Shown here one piece after another: positions 44,880-54,988 of a DNA stretch of 64,000 nt (positions are counted from its first letter, which is position 1; each line of letters begins with the position of its first letter). A program made the position numbers and the translations under genes. Under the pieces are notes generated by a model. That model saw only the letters and a program-made list of their open reading frames with translations, ran no database searches and had not been told where the DNA came from. This stretch comes from Indolivaga capnocytophagoides DSM 22835. GTDB lineage: Bacteria; Bacteroidota; Bacteroidia; Bacteroidales; Dysgonomonadaceae. The stretch is from the NCBI RefSeq assembly GCF_000426485.1, contig NZ_AUFL01000009.1, positions 1-64,000 on the forward strand, in the 5' to 3' direction.

Positions 44880-46058
44880 ATGTCAAGATTTGTTCCCGTT
44901 ATTATTTATATCTTTTTTTCTTCCAATCTTAATATTTGGGCATCGGATGGGGAGCCTCAAAAAAAAACTATAAAAATAGGTGGAGCTGTACGGTTTAATA
45001 TTGCTTCAGAAAACTATGAATCTGCTGCTAGGCCTTTAGATTCTTATATTAAATTAGATACATGGTTTTTGTCAGTAGATGCAGGATATGAGGATTTTGA
45101 TTTAAGTTTTCAATATAGGCTTTATCCCGGATCAAAAGCACATTTTATACATCATGCCTATGTTGGATACAGGTTAAATGATAGTTGGTATGCAAAATTA
45201 GGAGTTTTTCAAAAACCATTTGGGATAGCGCCGTCTGCATCTCATTCTTGGTGGTTCCAACTTCCATATTATATGGGACTGGAAGATACTTACGCAACCG
45301 GCATAGGTGCTGAATACAAGATCGAGAAGCTGTCTGTTGATATGGCATATTTCAGACAGGCTGCACCAAAAGGTTTCTTAAGTTCAGAGTATGAAGATAA
45401 TGCTGTAGGAAACAGCCGTTTTTCATATGCTGTTGTTCCCACAACAGGGCTTACTGGAGCTAACAGAAGTAAAGCTTCCATCCGCGAACTAGACCAATTT
45501 AACATGCGTATATGTTATCAATTGACAGAGATCGCAGAAGTTGGCTTATCCGGACAGTTGGGTAGTATCTATAATGAGACCTTGAATAAAAGGAAATGGA
45601 ACTTGTCCTGGGCGATACACTCAGTATTCAATTATCGAAGATGGAATTTAAAGACTGAAATTATTGGGTATAATTATAAATCTCAAAATGACAAAGGAGA
45701 ACTTTTAGATGCCGTACAAATGGCTGCTTATGGCTCTTCTTATGATGTAGCAAGCAAAGGATTTGTATACCTGGCAGGAATATCATATACTATTCCTATA
45801 AAAAGGAAATTCATAAAAAGTATAGAAGCATATGTAGATTACTCAATAGCTGACAAAAGTAAAGCCGGATATAACAATACTCATCATTTAATACCCGGAG
45901 TATCCATTGCTTCGGGACCTATTTATACATACATAGATATGGCTATAGGAAAGAATCACCCATGGCTTACGAGCAACTTTGGAGAAGGACTTGCACAAGG
46001 TAGCGATAATGCCAGATGGAATAGCCGTTTTAATATAAATATCGGATATTATTTTTAA
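44880..46058 (+). CDS. Porin-like outer-membrane beta-barrel protein
   Basis: The 392-aa protein has a weak signal sequence (VIIYIFFSSNLNIWAS) and regular amphipathic strands ending in aromatic residues (NINIGYYF at the C-terminus). The features SWYAKLGVFQKPFG, DTYATGIGAEYKI and a YR-rich barrel recall phosphate-selective (OprO/OprP-like) porins of Bacteroidetes. It lies 42 bp upstream of the BCCT transporter gene, so it may admit the transporter's substrate through the outer membrane. Substrate is unknown. Confidence 0.65.
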   Translation: MSRFVPVIIYIFFSSNLNIWASDGEPQKKTIKIGGAVRFNIASENYESAARPLDSYIKLDTWFLSVDAGYEDFDLSFQYRLYPGSKAHFIHHAYVGYRLNDSWYAKLGVFQKPFGIAPSASHSWWFQLPYYMGLEDTYATGIGAEYKIEKLSVDMAYFRQAAPKGFLSSEYEDNAVGNSRFSYAVVPTTGLTGANRSKASIRELDQFNMRICYQLTEIAEVGLSGQLGSIYNETLNKRKWNLSWAIHSVFNYRRWNLKTEIIGYNYKSQNDKGELLDAVQMAAYGSSYDVASKGFVYLAGISYTIPIKRKFIKSIEAYVDYSIADKSKAGYNNTHHLIPGVSIASGPIYTYIDMAIGKNHPWLTSNFGEGLAQGSDNARWNSRFNINIGYYF

Positions 46059-46100
46059 AATCAACACATTACAACAAGTAAAAATAAAACAATATATAAT

Positions 46101-48098
46101 ATGATAAAAAGCAAATTACCTTTTCGAACGACATTAACCAAATCAGTTGCTCTACCAGGGCTAATTGTTATACTTTTTGTATCCCTTTATTGCGGTTTCT
46201 TTCCCGAACAAGCCAATAAATCTCTGTCGGTTGTGAAAACCTATTTTTTTAACAACCTGAGTTGGGTTTATGTATTGATGGTAACTTTGTTCGTTCTGTT
46301 TCTTATTATTATAGCTTTAAGTAAACTTGGCAATATTCGCTTAGGTTCGGATAATTCCCGGCCTAAGTATAGCTTCTTTTCATGGATAGCAATGCTGTTT
46401 GCAGCCGGTATGGGAATCGGGCTTATGTATTTCGGTGTGGCAGAAACAATGTCTCATTATGCAAATCCGGCTATAGACGATACGCTTCAACGAGCAAAAG
46501 AAGCCCAATTATACACTTTTTTCCATTGGGGAATACATGCCTGGACCATATATGCTGTGGTGGGATTAGTACTGGCTTATTTTGCCTATCGTTATAAATT
46601 GCCGTTGGCAATACGAAGCGGTTTATATCCTTTGTTGAAAGATAAAATATATGGTCCAATCGGAAATATTGTAGATACTTTTGCGCTGTGCAGTACATTT
46701 TTCGGAATTGCAACGACTTTGGGATTTGGTGTTGTACAGCTAAATGCAGGATTGCAGAGTATAGGATTGGTGCCAGAGAACAGTTTTACATTTCAGGCTA
46801 TTATCGTTATCGTAGTCATGGGTATCGCTATATTTTCAGCTTTTACAGGCGTAGATAAAGGTGTGAAGCGATTAAGTGAACTGAATCTGTCTCTCGCTTT
46901 TATTCTGATGGTATTTATTTTGATTGCGGGACCAACAATATATATACTTAGCACCTTTAGTGAAGGTATCGGTTATTACATCAGTAATTTAACAAATCTG
47001 ACCTTCAATACTTTTGCCTATGAAACAGAAGCTCAGGGCTGGTTCTCGGGCTGGACAATTATGTATTGGGCATGGTGGATATCATGGTCTCCGTTTGTTG
47101 GGTTGTTTATTGCACGTATATCGAAAGGGCGTACCATACGTGAGTTTATTATAGCTGTTCTGCTGATTCCTTCCTTATTCAATTTCTTATGGATGACTAT
47201 ATTTGGCAGTAGTGGTGTTTGGCTGGATAAATTCGTAGCAAATGGAGAATTGAGCCTATTGGCGAACGATCCGGATACTCTCCTGTTTCGCTTTTTTGAA
47301 TATTTTCCATTTACAGGTTTATTGAATATAATAGCAATCTTGATGATTGGGGTTTTCTTTGTTACTTCGGCAGACTCCGGTATATTGGTTATGAACAGTA
47401 TAGCATCCGGTGATAAAAAGAACTCGCCGAAGTGGCAAAATATATTTTGGGGTGTACTGCTCATCATTCTCTCTCTTACACTGCTTCGGGCAGGAGGTCT
47501 GGCCTCACTGCAAACGATGACTCTCATTTCCGCATTACCCTTTGGGTTGAGTATGCTACTCTTATGTTTTTCTTTATGGAAAGCTTTGCAAATCGATCAT
47601 TTATTTCATAATACCAAACTGCCCTATGGTAGTATTGCATGGGACGGGAGCAGATGGATGGAACGGCTGAACAGAATACTAACCTTTTCCCACAAAAGAG
47701 ATGTCAAGGACTTTTTGAATGGCACGGTAAAAGAAGCATTCTGCGAACTTCAGCAAGAATTATCCGCCAATGATATTGAAGCTGAAATAATAACTGGTAA
47801 AAACACTCCTCTATCCATAGAGTTATTCATAAGGCATGATAAAATACGAAATTTCCGATATGGTGTCGTTGCTGAGCCTCAAACGATCTCGGAGTATATG
47901 ATAGAAGAAGAGAATACTCCAAATGTTGATATGGAAACGCCTTATATCCCGATTACCTATTTTAATGATGGGCGTAAAGGAAATGATATACAGTATATGA
48001 CAAAAGAGGAAGTGATAGCTGATGTCCTCAGAGAATATGAAAGATTTATAAGTCTCATCTCTGATGATAAAAACGAATTGCTTATTATTGACAAGTAG
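46101..48098 (+). CDS. BCCT-family (betaine/choline/carnitine) transporter
   Basis: The 665-aa protein has 12 helices with BCCT signatures: AAGMGIGLMYFGVAETMSHYA, FFHWGIHAWTIYAVVGLVLAYFAYR, and the Trp-rich YWAWWISWSPFVGLFIARISKGRTIREF. A cytoplasmic C-terminal tail of about 150 residues is longer than usual and may sense osmotic state, as the tails of BetT and BetP do. The porin gene upstream belongs to the same unit. Which compatible solute it carries cannot be read. Confidence 0.9.
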   Translation: MIKSKLPFRTTLTKSVALPGLIVILFVSLYCGFFPEQANKSLSVVKTYFFNNLSWVYVLMVTLFVLFLIIIALSKLGNIRLGSDNSRPKYSFFSWIAMLFAAGMGIGLMYFGVAETMSHYANPAIDDTLQRAKEAQLYTFFHWGIHAWTIYAVVGLVLAYFAYRYKLPLAIRSGLYPLLKDKIYGPIGNIVDTFALCSTFFGIATTLGFGVVQLNAGLQSIGLVPENSFTFQAIIVIVVMGIAIFSAFTGVDKGVKRLSELNLSLAFILMVFILIAGPTIYILSTFSEGIGYYISNLTNLTFNTFAYETEAQGWFSGWTIMYWAWWISWSPFVGLFIARISKGRTIREFIIAVLLIPSLFNFLWMTIFGSSGVWLDKFVANGELSLLANDPDTLLFRFFEYFPFTGLLNIIAILMIGVFFVTSADSGILVMNSIASGDKKNSPKWQNIFWGVLLIILSLTLLRAGGLASLQTMTLISALPFGLSMLLLCFSLWKALQIDHLFHNTKLPYGSIAWDGSRWMERLNRILTFSHKRDVKDFLNGTVKEAFCELQQELSANDIEAEIITGKNTPLSIELFIRHDKIRNFRYGVVAEPQTISEYMIEEENTPNVDMETPYIPITYFNDGRKGNDIQYMTKEEVIADVLREYERFISLISDDKNELLIIDK

Positions 48099-48131
48099 AT
48101 AAACCTGAAAAAGAAGGCTGTGAATAAATTA

Positions 48132-48166
48132 ATAGATTCAGGAAGGAATGATCGTCCTGAATCTAT
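48132..48166. terminator. Terminator between BCCT and arsM genes
   Basis: ATAGATTCAGGA (48132-48143) pairs with its reverse complement at 48155-48166 around an 11-nt loop, between convergent genes; T-rich sequence follows on the right. Confidence 0.75.
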
Positions 48167-48195
48167 TTATTTGCAATCTCTTTCTTTAAACTTTG

Positions 48196-49005
48196 CTATT
48201 TTATTCCTGTCACAGTAATCGAATAAATGCCGACATTACCAGCTTTGTATTTAGCTATCGTCGATTCATCCAAATGCTCCTGTAAAACATCTTCTGGAAT
48301 GACAACTGTTTTTGTTCGTTCAATCTTTATATCAGTAAAATTAGCCTTTTCAATCTCACCCAAATAATCGTCTTTTTGTATGGCACTAGCTATACAGCCT
48401 GCATACATGGAAGCATTATCTGTAAATTCTTTTGGAAATACACCATTCAGCACAACATCAGAAATACAGAAATGGCCGCCTTCTTTCAGTACCCGATATA
48501 TTTCTTTAAAGATTTTATTTTTTTCGGGTAATAAATTCAAGACACAATTACTTACTACAACATCTATGGAACTATCGGGTAAAGGCATATTTTCAATATC
48601 TCCTTCGATAAATTCGACATTGGTATAACCTCGCTTTGTTGCGTTCTTTCGTGCCTTTTCTATCATCTGTGGCGAAAAGTCAATGCCGATTACTTTTCCT
48701 GTTTCCCCGACTTCTGCCCTGGCTATAAAACAGTCGTTACCTGCACCTGAGCCTAAGTCTAAAACTGTATTACCTTCTTTAATGCCTGCATACTCAGTAG
48801 GTAGTCCACAGCCTACACCTAAATCAGCATCTACTTCATACCCTTTAAGCCCGCTGTAATCTTCGCTCATGATCGTAAAGACCTTTTTTGAAGGAGTCGC
48901 AGGATTCGTTCCACAACAGCAATCGGATTTTAAAGCATCGCTATTCAAAGCCAGTTCGCTATATCTCTGTTTTACCAAAGCTTTCTTTTCTTCGTTCGTG
49001 TTCAT
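48196..49005 (-). CDS. arsM: Arsenite S-adenosylmethionine methyltransferase
   Basis: The 269-aa protein contains the SAM motif VLDLGSGAGNDCFIARAEVG and the cysteines of the ArsM family: CCCG near 29-32, GCGLPTEYA, SNCVLNL and YAGCIASA. ArsM methylates As(III) to volatile or less toxic forms. It is the last gene of the arsenic operon, 15 bp after acr3. Confidence 0.9.
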   Translation of the reverse strand: MNTNEEKKALVKQRYSELALNSDALKSDCCCGTNPATPSKKVFTIMSEDYSGLKGYEVDADLGVGCGLPTEYAGIKEGNTVLDLGSGAGNDCFIARAEVGETGKVIGIDFSPQMIEKARKNATKRGYTNVEFIEGDIENMPLPDSSIDVVVSNCVLNLLPEKNKIFKEIYRVLKEGGHFCISDVVLNGVFPKEFTDNASMYAGCIASAIQKDDYLGEIEKANFTDIKIERTKTVVIPEDVLQEHLDESTIAKYKAGNVGIYSITVTGIK

Positions 49006-49020
49006 ATTAAAAGTGTTATT

Positions 49021-50055
49021 TTATTTATAATATTTCTTTCTTAGCCAAAAGGCAATGTTTACCAAAAGTATAAGTACAGGCACTTCAACTAATGGGCCTA
49101 CTACGCCTGCAAAAGCCTGCCCGCTATGCAAGCCGAAGACTCCTATTGCAACTGCAATAGCCAGTTCAAAGTTATTACCTGTAGCTGTAAATGCGATTGA
49201 AGCGTTTTTATCGTAAGATACACCCATTAATTTGCCCGCAAAGAAGCTGAGGAAGAACATCACCACGAAATAGATTAATAACGGTATGGCTATCCGTACT
49301 ACATCCAATGGGATTTGTACGATCAGTTCACCTTTGAGGCTAAACATTAATACAATGGTAAATAGTAAAGCGATTAAAGTAATTGGTGAAATTGCAGGGA
49401 TAAACTTATCCTTATACCATTGTTCCCCTTTTATTTTAACCAATATCAAACGGCTTAGAATACCTATCAGGAAAGGAATACCCAAATAGATAGCGACTGT
49501 TTCGGCTATTGTACCTATGGATATATCCACGATTGCCCCTTCAAATCCGAATAAGGGAGGAAGTTTTGTTACAAATATCCAGGCATAAAAACTGTAAAAG
49601 AATACCTGAAAAATACTGTTCAGGGCAACTAATCCTGCACCGTACTCCGTATTGCCCTCTGCCAGGTCGTTCCATACAAGCACCATCGCTATACATCGTG
49701 CAAGACCTATCAGAATAACCCCAACCATGTATTCAGGATAATCGCGTAAAAAAAGAATGGCAAGTAAGAACATTAAGACAGGCCCGATAATCCAATTCAG
49801 AATTAACGAAATAGATAATATCTTTACGTTAGAAAACACTTTTGGCAGTTGTTTGTAATCTACTTTTGCCAATGGCGGGTACATCATCAGGATAAGACCG
49901 ATTGCCAGAGGAATATTTGTTGTCCCACTCGACATGGAATCTATGTAGTTACTGAAAGAAGGTATAAAATATCCCAATCCTACACCGATAGCCATCGCAA
50001 GGAATATCCAAAGTGTTAAGTTCTTATCTAAGAAACTCATTTTCTTTTTACTCAT
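49021..50055 (-). CDS. acr3: ACR3-family arsenite efflux permease
   Basis: The 344-aa membrane protein has about 10 helices. Signatures are [59 protein letters not shown] (catalytic Cys in LARC) and [18 protein letters not shown]. It exports As(III) using the proton gradient. The start overlaps arsC by 8 nt. Confidence 0.92.
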   Translation of the reverse strand: MSKKKMSFLDKNLTLWIFLAMAIGVGLGYFIPSFSNYIDSMSSGTTNIPLAIGLILMMYPPLAKVDYKQLPKVFSNVKILSISLILNWIIGPVLMFLLAILFLRDYPEYMVGVILIGLARCIAMVLVWNDLAEGNTEYGAGLVALNSIFQVFFYSFYAWIFVTKLPPLFGFEGAIVDISIGTIAETVAIYLGIPFLIGILSRLILVKIKGEQWYKDKFIPAISPITLIALLFTIVLMFSLKGELIVQIPLDVVRIAIPLLIYFVVMFFLSFFAGKLMGVSYDKNASIAFTATGNNFELAIAVAIGVFGLHSGQAFAGVVGPLVEVPVLILLVNIAFWLRKKYYK

Positions 50056-50473
50056 GACCTTTTATCTTATCGGTGTATAATTCATAAAAAGCTATTTTGA
50101 TTTCATCCCTTACCCTGATATACTCGGATTGAATAAATTCGGCTGTTCCCGTAGCTTCGGAAGGATCGTCAAAGCCGATATGCAGACGGTTCTTTACTTT
50201 TCCCGAGAATGCAGGACAGCTTTCATTTGCTCCACCGCAAACAGTAATCACATAGTCCCACTCATCATTCATATATTGCTCTACACTATCGGATGTATGG
50301 TGCGAAATATCTACACCTGCATCCTGCATGACTTCTATTGCCTTTGAGTTTACTTTTCCGCTTGCTTTTGTCCCTGCGGAATAAACAGACAATGAAGGAT
50401 CGAATGATTGTAAAAATCCATGAGCCATCTGGCTGCGGCAACTATTTCCCGTACATAGAATTAAAATTCTCAT
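50048..50473 (-). CDS. arsC: Arsenate reductase, thioredoxin-linked (LMW phosphatase fold)
   Basis: The 141-aa protein starts [19 protein letters not shown] with the CX5R catalytic loop (Cys7-Arg13). It has the two resolving Cys79 and Cys86 in [12 protein letters not shown], matching Cys82 and Cys89 of Bacillus ArsC. It reduces arsenate to arsenite for ACR3. It overlaps acr3 by 8 nt. Confidence 0.92.
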   Translation of the reverse strand: MRILILCTGNSCRSQMAHGFLQSFDPSLSVYSAGTKASGKVNSKAIEVMQDAGVDISHHTSDSVEQYMNDEWDYVITVCGGANESCPAFSGKVKNRLHIGFDDPSEATGTAEFIQSEYIRVRDEIKIAFYELYTDKIKGHE

Positions 50474-50546
50474 ATTGTTTATAATTTCGTATTTACACTA
50501 ACAGTTCCTATTTCGTCGAATAACGAATATATCTCTTAAAAAAATA

Positions 50547-51011
50547 TCAGGATAAAACTTTTGACATTTTATAGTTTGTCATGGAGATACCAATGCAAAC
50601 GGTCTGTTGTTCCAGAATAACATAGCCTTTTTTTGAGAAGAAAGGCTCGGCTGTAATACTGACATCAGCAGTTATTTCTGAAATATCTTTCAACCGTGCA
50701 TATTCTTCAATCTTTTTAAGTAAGAATGTTGCAATCCCTTTGCCCTGATAGTCTTTATGGACAAACATAGAATTTAAATATCCTGACAATTTTAAGGCGG
50801 CAAACCCTAATATCGTATCGTTTTCCTCAGCAAGTATAAAGTATTGCTCATTTATCCGCTCCTCCCATACACTCGCTTCTTCTCCTCTTGCAGCCCAGCA
50901 TCCGACCTGTTCGGGTGTATAGTCTTTCAGATTGACTGAAAGGATAGTTGAACGAAACAGCTCTTTAATAGCAGGGATATCCTTTTTTGTTGCAAACCTG
51001 ATGTCCATCAT
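50547..51011 (-). CDS. GNAT acetyltransferase of the ars operon
   Basis: The 154-aa protein from the ATG at 51011 begins MMDIRFATKKDIPAIKELF. The acetyl-CoA motif is VHKDYQGKGIATFLLKKIEEYA. The C-terminus ends PFFSKKGYVILEQQTVCIGISMTNYKM, like the GNAT proteins that accompany ars genes. The upstream frame to 51056 lies inside arsR and was rejected; the ATG sits at the arsR stop. Role in arsenic resistance is inferred from position. Confidence 0.8.
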   Translation of the reverse strand: MMDIRFATKKDIPAIKELFRSTILSVNLKDYTPEQVGCWAARGEEASVWEERINEQYFILAEENDTILGFAALKLSGYLNSMFVHKDYQGKGIATFLLKKIEEYARLKDISEITADVSITAEPFFSKKGYVILEQQTVCIGISMTNYKMSKVLS

Positions 51012-51012
51012 A

Positions 51013-51333
51013 TCAGCAAATATCGTCTGTTTTCTGTAATTGGGTAAAAAAGCCACTAAACAGTTCTTTGGCTTTATTCCAGTTCTCGTTATTGATACAA
51101 TATTTCACGGTGGGTAATGTAATTGTTCCCTGAATCAATCCTGCATCTTTCAGTTCGTTCAGATGCTGTGACAGCGTGCTTTTGGCAATCGGTAACACCT
51201 CTGACATATCGCCATGATAGCAGCATGACTCATTGGCAAGCATTTCTAATATCGCTATACGAATAGGATGTCCTAATGCTTTAGCAAAGCGTGCTAATTG
51301 CTCCTGATCGGCTGTTAATTCTTTCTTTGACAT
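51013..51333 (-). CDS. arsR: ArsR-family repressor
   Basis: The 106-aa protein from ATG 51333 has the ArsR/SmtB winged helix: ARFAKALGHPIRIAILEMLANESCCYHGDMSEVLPIAKSTLSQHLNELKDAGLIQGTI. The paired Cys in NESCCYHGD may bind As(III), a variant of the usual ELCVCDL loop. The upstream frame to 51384 lies within the promoter and is not translated by this reading. The operator palindrome directly upstream suggests autorepression of the ars operon. Confidence 0.88.
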   Translation of the reverse strand: MSKKELTADQEQLARFAKALGHPIRIAILEMLANESCCYHGDMSEVLPIAKSTLSQHLNELKDAGLIQGTITLPTVKYCINNENWNKAKELFSGFFTQLQKTDDIC

Positions 51334-51354
51334 AGACTCGATATTTATTGTTCG

Positions 51355-51394
51355 CAAATATACGAATAAAGATCGGATTCGCAAGATTGCGAAT
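51355..51394 (-). promoter_or_regulatory. ars promoter with ArsR operator palindrome
   Basis: On the minus strand TTG (51384-51382), 19 nt, and TATATTTG (51362-51355) form a perfect promoter with start near 51348, 15 nt before the arsR ATG. The palindrome ATTCGCAA-ga-TTGCGAAT (51377-51394) covers the -33 box, the expected place for a repressor. This geometry also excludes the longer arsR start. Confidence 0.8.
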
Positions 51395-52002
51395 GTTTAT
51401 TTTGTAAATTATCTTAGAGAGAAATATCCAGATATTAATCTAAAGTTTTCAAAGAGTAACGAAAGAGGAAAAGTTTTTTAGTATCTTAACTTTGACTATA
51501 TAGTATCATTTTTTTACTACTACATAAATTCTATTTGAAGATGAAAATCTAAGAAATTCAGTTCTCTAAAACGAAAATTTTATATCTTTACAAAAGATAA
51601 GTTGCTCTTTATATATTGAGGAAATTAAGCATATCTAAGAACTAAGCTGGTTTCTAAACTCAGCACTCAAAATGCAAGAACGGGTAAAACGACGTAAGTA
51701 TCTGATATACCAGTGATAACTTCATTATTCTTCTCTCCGCTGCAAGCAGTAAAAAAGCAAGATATTGTGTATTTAGGAAAGCTTTCCGTTACGAATACGT
51801 TACCTGTTTTAAACTGTGGCAACCCATTCAAAGAACGGATTTTCCTCTAACAGTAAACGATTTGGAACGAATTCGACAAACAAAGCTACGCTCTGTTCGT
51901 TTTATACTCTGAATCAGTTTCCTATTCACTAATTCACAATACTTTGCGTATCGTTGATTAGCTCTATAACAGTTAATTTTATAACCTGTAAAAGAGTTAA
52001 TT
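51395..52002. other. 608-bp gap upstream of tandem integrases
   Basis: No supported gene lies here. The stretch is expected to contain the left junction of the mobilisable element; a 12-bp candidate att core lies at 51970-51981. No tRNA gene was seen beside it. Confidence 0.45.
51970..51981 (+). repeat. Candidate left att core (12 bp)
   Basis: CAGTTAATTTTA occurs here, 21 bp before the first integrase gene, and again at 60519-60530, just after the last mobilisation gene. The flanks TAGCT upstream and TAAC downstream are also shared with gaps. Such direct repeats can mark an integrated element's ends, but a 12-mer in AT-rich DNA may be chance. Confidence 0.35.
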
Positions 52003-53247
52003 ATGCAAGAAGTAAAAGTAAGTTTCTACCTCAAACGAAATGAGGAGAAAGCAGACGGAACGATTCCGATTCTCGGACGTATCCGCATCGAAAAATCAAT
52101 GGTACAGTTCAGTGCCAAAGTTTATGTTCCCGTATCCCTTTGGGATACTACCTCGGGCAGAGCTATCGGTAAAAGTAAAACAGCTTTGTCCATCAACGCA
52201 ACCTTGGATAAGACCTGCGTAGCCATCCATTCCGCTTATCGGGAACTTTCGCTAAAGAAAAACGACATCTCTGCTTTGGAAGTAAAGAATGCCTTTCAAG
52301 GTATTGCATCTGAACAGGATACCCTTGTCAAATATTTCGAAGCCCACAATGAGAAATTCTTACAAAATGTAGGCATAAACCGTGCAGAAGGAACGTATAA
52401 ACGCTTCCTTACCTCTTTGGGACATCTGAAACGTTTTATGCGAAAGAAATATAATATTTCCGACATCCCCTTTCAGGCATTGACTCCTTCCTTTGTTGCC
52501 AATTATGACTACTACCTGCGTATCGAACTTGGTCTTGCTTGTGGAACAATAATCAATACAATCGTTCATCTGCGAAGAATCATTAAAATAGCGATAAACA
52601 ACGGCTTGGTTCGCTTCGATCCGTTTATTGACTACAAGTACATTGCCCAAGAGTCTGTTCCCAAATCATTGACTTCGGATGAGTTGGATACACTGATAAA
52701 AGTAAAACTGTCCCGACCGAATCTGAACTTTATTCGGGACATGTTCTTATTTTCCTCCTTTACAGGCATTGCATTCAGTGATATGCGGAATCTGACTAAA
52801 AAAAACATTTCCAAAGCCGAAGACAGAGTCTGGTGGATTCATCTTAATCGGAAGAAGACAGGAGCACCCTGTCATATTCCATTGTTGGAAATACCTCTTC
52901 AACTCATCAAAAAGTATCGGGGAATAGCCAAAGAAGGAAAACTGTTTCCGATGATCAGTTGCAGTAAAACCAATATCTACCTGAAACGGATCGCTAAGGA
53001 ATGTGGTATAAACAAACGAGTCACCTTCCACATGGCACGTCACTGCTATGCTTCGGTAATTACACTCTCACAGGGTGTTCCACTCGAAACAGTAGGCGAA
53101 CTGCTTGGACATACCGATTGGAGAGCCACCCGTATCTATGCACAGGTCAGCAATGATAAAATCGGAAAAGACATGCAATTGCTTAACAAACGCTTGTCGG
53201 GCAAATACGATTTTGAGGGGAGTAACTCTGCTGATGCAGTATTGTAA
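52003..53247 (+). CDS. Tyrosine-type site-specific integrase (first of tandem pair)
   Basis: The 414-aa protein has an N-terminal arm-binding-like domain (about 5-90, KVSFYLKRNEEKADGTIPILGRIRI), a SAM-like core-binding domain (about 107-205), and a catalytic domain with R262 (DMRNL), K285 (NRKKTG), H343xxR346, H370 (GHTDW) and Tyr379 (ATRIYAQV). It is the usual Bacteroidetes transposon integrase architecture. The gene is 3 bp from the next, so both are in one operon. Confidence 0.88.
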   Translation: MQEVKVSFYLKRNEEKADGTIPILGRIRIEKSMVQFSAKVYVPVSLWDTTSGRAIGKSKTALSINATLDKTCVAIHSAYRELSLKKNDISALEVKNAFQGIASEQDTLVKYFEAHNEKFLQNVGINRAEGTYKRFLTSLGHLKRFMRKKYNISDIPFQALTPSFVANYDYYLRIELGLACGTIINTIVHLRRIIKIAINNGLVRFDPFIDYKYIAQESVPKSLTSDELDTLIKVKLSRPNLNFIRDMFLFSSFTGIAFSDMRNLTKKNISKAEDRVWWIHLNRKKTGAPCHIPLLEIPLQLIKKYRGIAKEGKLFPMISCSKTNIYLKRIAKECGINKRVTFHMARHCYASVITLSQGVPLETVGELLGHTDWRATRIYAQVSNDKIGKDMQLLNKRLSGKYDFEGSNSADAVL

Positions 53248-53250
53248 TTT

Positions 53251-54603
53251 ATGGAGAAAAGAGAAATGAATGCAACAAGGAACAAGAATAACAACAATAC
53301 GAAAAGCACCGTTTACAGCACTTTTGCTGTTTTGTTTTATATCAATCGGCAGAAGATAAAGAAAAACGGTAGGTGTCCTTTAATGGGCAGAATATCCATC
53401 AATGCAGAAATGGCTCAGTTTTCTGCCGGATTAGATGTCGATCCGAAACTTTGGGATGTAAAAACTTATCGTCTGACAGGCAGAAGCCAGCATGCATCCG
53501 AAGCAAACTATCAGATAACACAACTGACAGAAAAGATTCAGCGGTATTATAAAGAAATACTTAATGAACAGGGATATATTACAGCAGAGCTGGTCAAAAA
53601 TGCCGTAGGTGGTATTGGACGGAAGAAAGAAAATCTCTTGGAACTCTTTCGAGAGCATAACGAAGAATATTCCAAACAAGTAGGCATTACGCGTTCTGCT
53701 GAAACCATGCGAAACTATATTTCGGTATATAACCAAACAAAAAGTTTCTTATGCACCCACTATAATGCAGAGGATATACCACTCCGACAATTAGAATTGT
53801 CTTTTATCGAAAAATTTGATTCGTTTATGCGTATCGAACAGGGTTTTACGGCACATACAGTTTCTTCCTATACAATTATGCTACGAAAGATAATCCGCAG
53901 GGCAATCAGTCAAGGAATATTACACAAAAATCCTTTTGCCAGTTATATTCCCGAGCAACCACCCCGTAAGCGTAGACACATGACTCGCGAAGAACTAGAT
54001 AAATTTATGAATGTTTCGATAGCCTCCAAACGTGTATGCCACACTCGCGACATGTTCATCTTTGCGACATTCACAGGTTTGTCGTATGCAGATATGCGAA
54101 ATCTATCAGAAGAAAATATCCACCAAGAGCAAAACGGCAGTCTTTGGATAAAGATAAAACGGCAAAAGACTGGCAGTAAATGCAATATTCCACTATTGGA
54201 TGTGGCATTACAAATCATGGAGAAATATAAATCGGAACGAAAAGGAAGCAAGATTTTCAATATGATAACTCTGTCATGCATGGAAGTTAATTTGAAGAAA
54301 ATTGCGAAGCTATGTAAGATAGAAACACGGATTACCTACCATCAAAGCCGACATAATTTCGGAACCCTTATCACGCTCTCACAGGGAGTCCCGATGGAAA
54401 CCGTCAGTCAGATGATGGGGCACAAGTGCATTAAAACGACCCAGATTTACGCCAAGCTAACACGACAGAAGCTTAATGAGGATATGAAGAAGTTAAGTAG
54501 CCGTATTGGCGGGAAATACAAACTGGAGGATTATGCTGAAAATGAGAATAAAGCAAATCAATGTAAAACAGTGCAATTAAAACCAAACAAGCATGGAAAA
54601 TAG
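53251..54603 (+). CDS. Tyrosine-type site-specific integrase (second of tandem pair)
   Basis: The 450-aa protein has the same architecture as its neighbour with catalytic residues R283, K306, H364xxR367, H391 and Tyr400. The N-terminus carries an Asn/Lys-rich lead and a domain VLFYINRQKIKKNGRCPLMGRISI. Both integrases are complete and diverge strongly, so the pair is an old arrangement rather than a recent duplication. The 3' end overlaps the HTH gene by 11 nt. Confidence 0.88.
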   Translation: MEKREMNATRNKNNNNTKSTVYSTFAVLFYINRQKIKKNGRCPLMGRISINAEMAQFSAGLDVDPKLWDVKTYRLTGRSQHASEANYQITQLTEKIQRYYKEILNEQGYITAELVKNAVGGIGRKKENLLELFREHNEEYSKQVGITRSAETMRNYISVYNQTKSFLCTHYNAEDIPLRQLELSFIEKFDSFMRIEQGFTAHTVSSYTIMLRKIIRRAISQGILHKNPFASYIPEQPPRKRRHMTREELDKFMNVSIASKRVCHTRDMFIFATFTGLSYADMRNLSEENIHQEQNGSLWIKIKRQKTGSKCNIPLLDVALQIMEKYKSERKGSKIFNMITLSCMEVNLKKIAKLCKIETRITYHQSRHNFGTLITLSQGVPMETVSQMMGHKCIKTTQIYAKLTRQKLNEDMKKLSSRIGGKYKLEDYAENENKANQCKTVQLKPNKHGK

Positions 54604-54988
54604 AAAGATCAGAATAGAAAACGCAGAAATAACTGTTCCGAGTAAAACAAAAATGAACATTTCGGAAATTGCCGACTTGTTTGGTATCTATTATCATACG
54701 GCAAAAAAGCATATTCGTGCTATTGAGAAACAACGTTCAACGGAACGAAGTGTAGTTAAATTAGGCGTTGCCAGAGGAGACTATTCTTTGAGTTGTACAG
54801 TCGAAGGTTCAAAAATCTATCCAGATTATTGCGGATTGGAGATGGTTATTGCCGTTGCTTTTTAGGTACAATCGGCAAATGCAGAGGTATTCAGGCAATG
54901 TATACAAGAAAAGATAGCTTCAACCATACGTAAAAAGTCAATTCGATTCATAGGAAGTTGGCAAGATCAAAATAGTTCTCTCAACTAG
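54593..54988 (+). pseudogene. HTH-like element protein interrupted by an in-frame TAG
   Basis: The first 90 residues (MENRKIRIENAEITVPSKTKMNISEIADLFGIYYHTAKKHI...) contain a helix-turn-helix and end at TAG 54863-54865. Directly after the stop, in the same frame, 40 more codons encode a plausible continuation (VQSANAEVFRQCIQEKIAS...) to TAG 54988, without a frameshift. The continuation resembles the C-terminus of similar tandem-integrase partner proteins. It is a nonsense-mutated gene, or the product is truncated by design. Confidence 0.6.
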
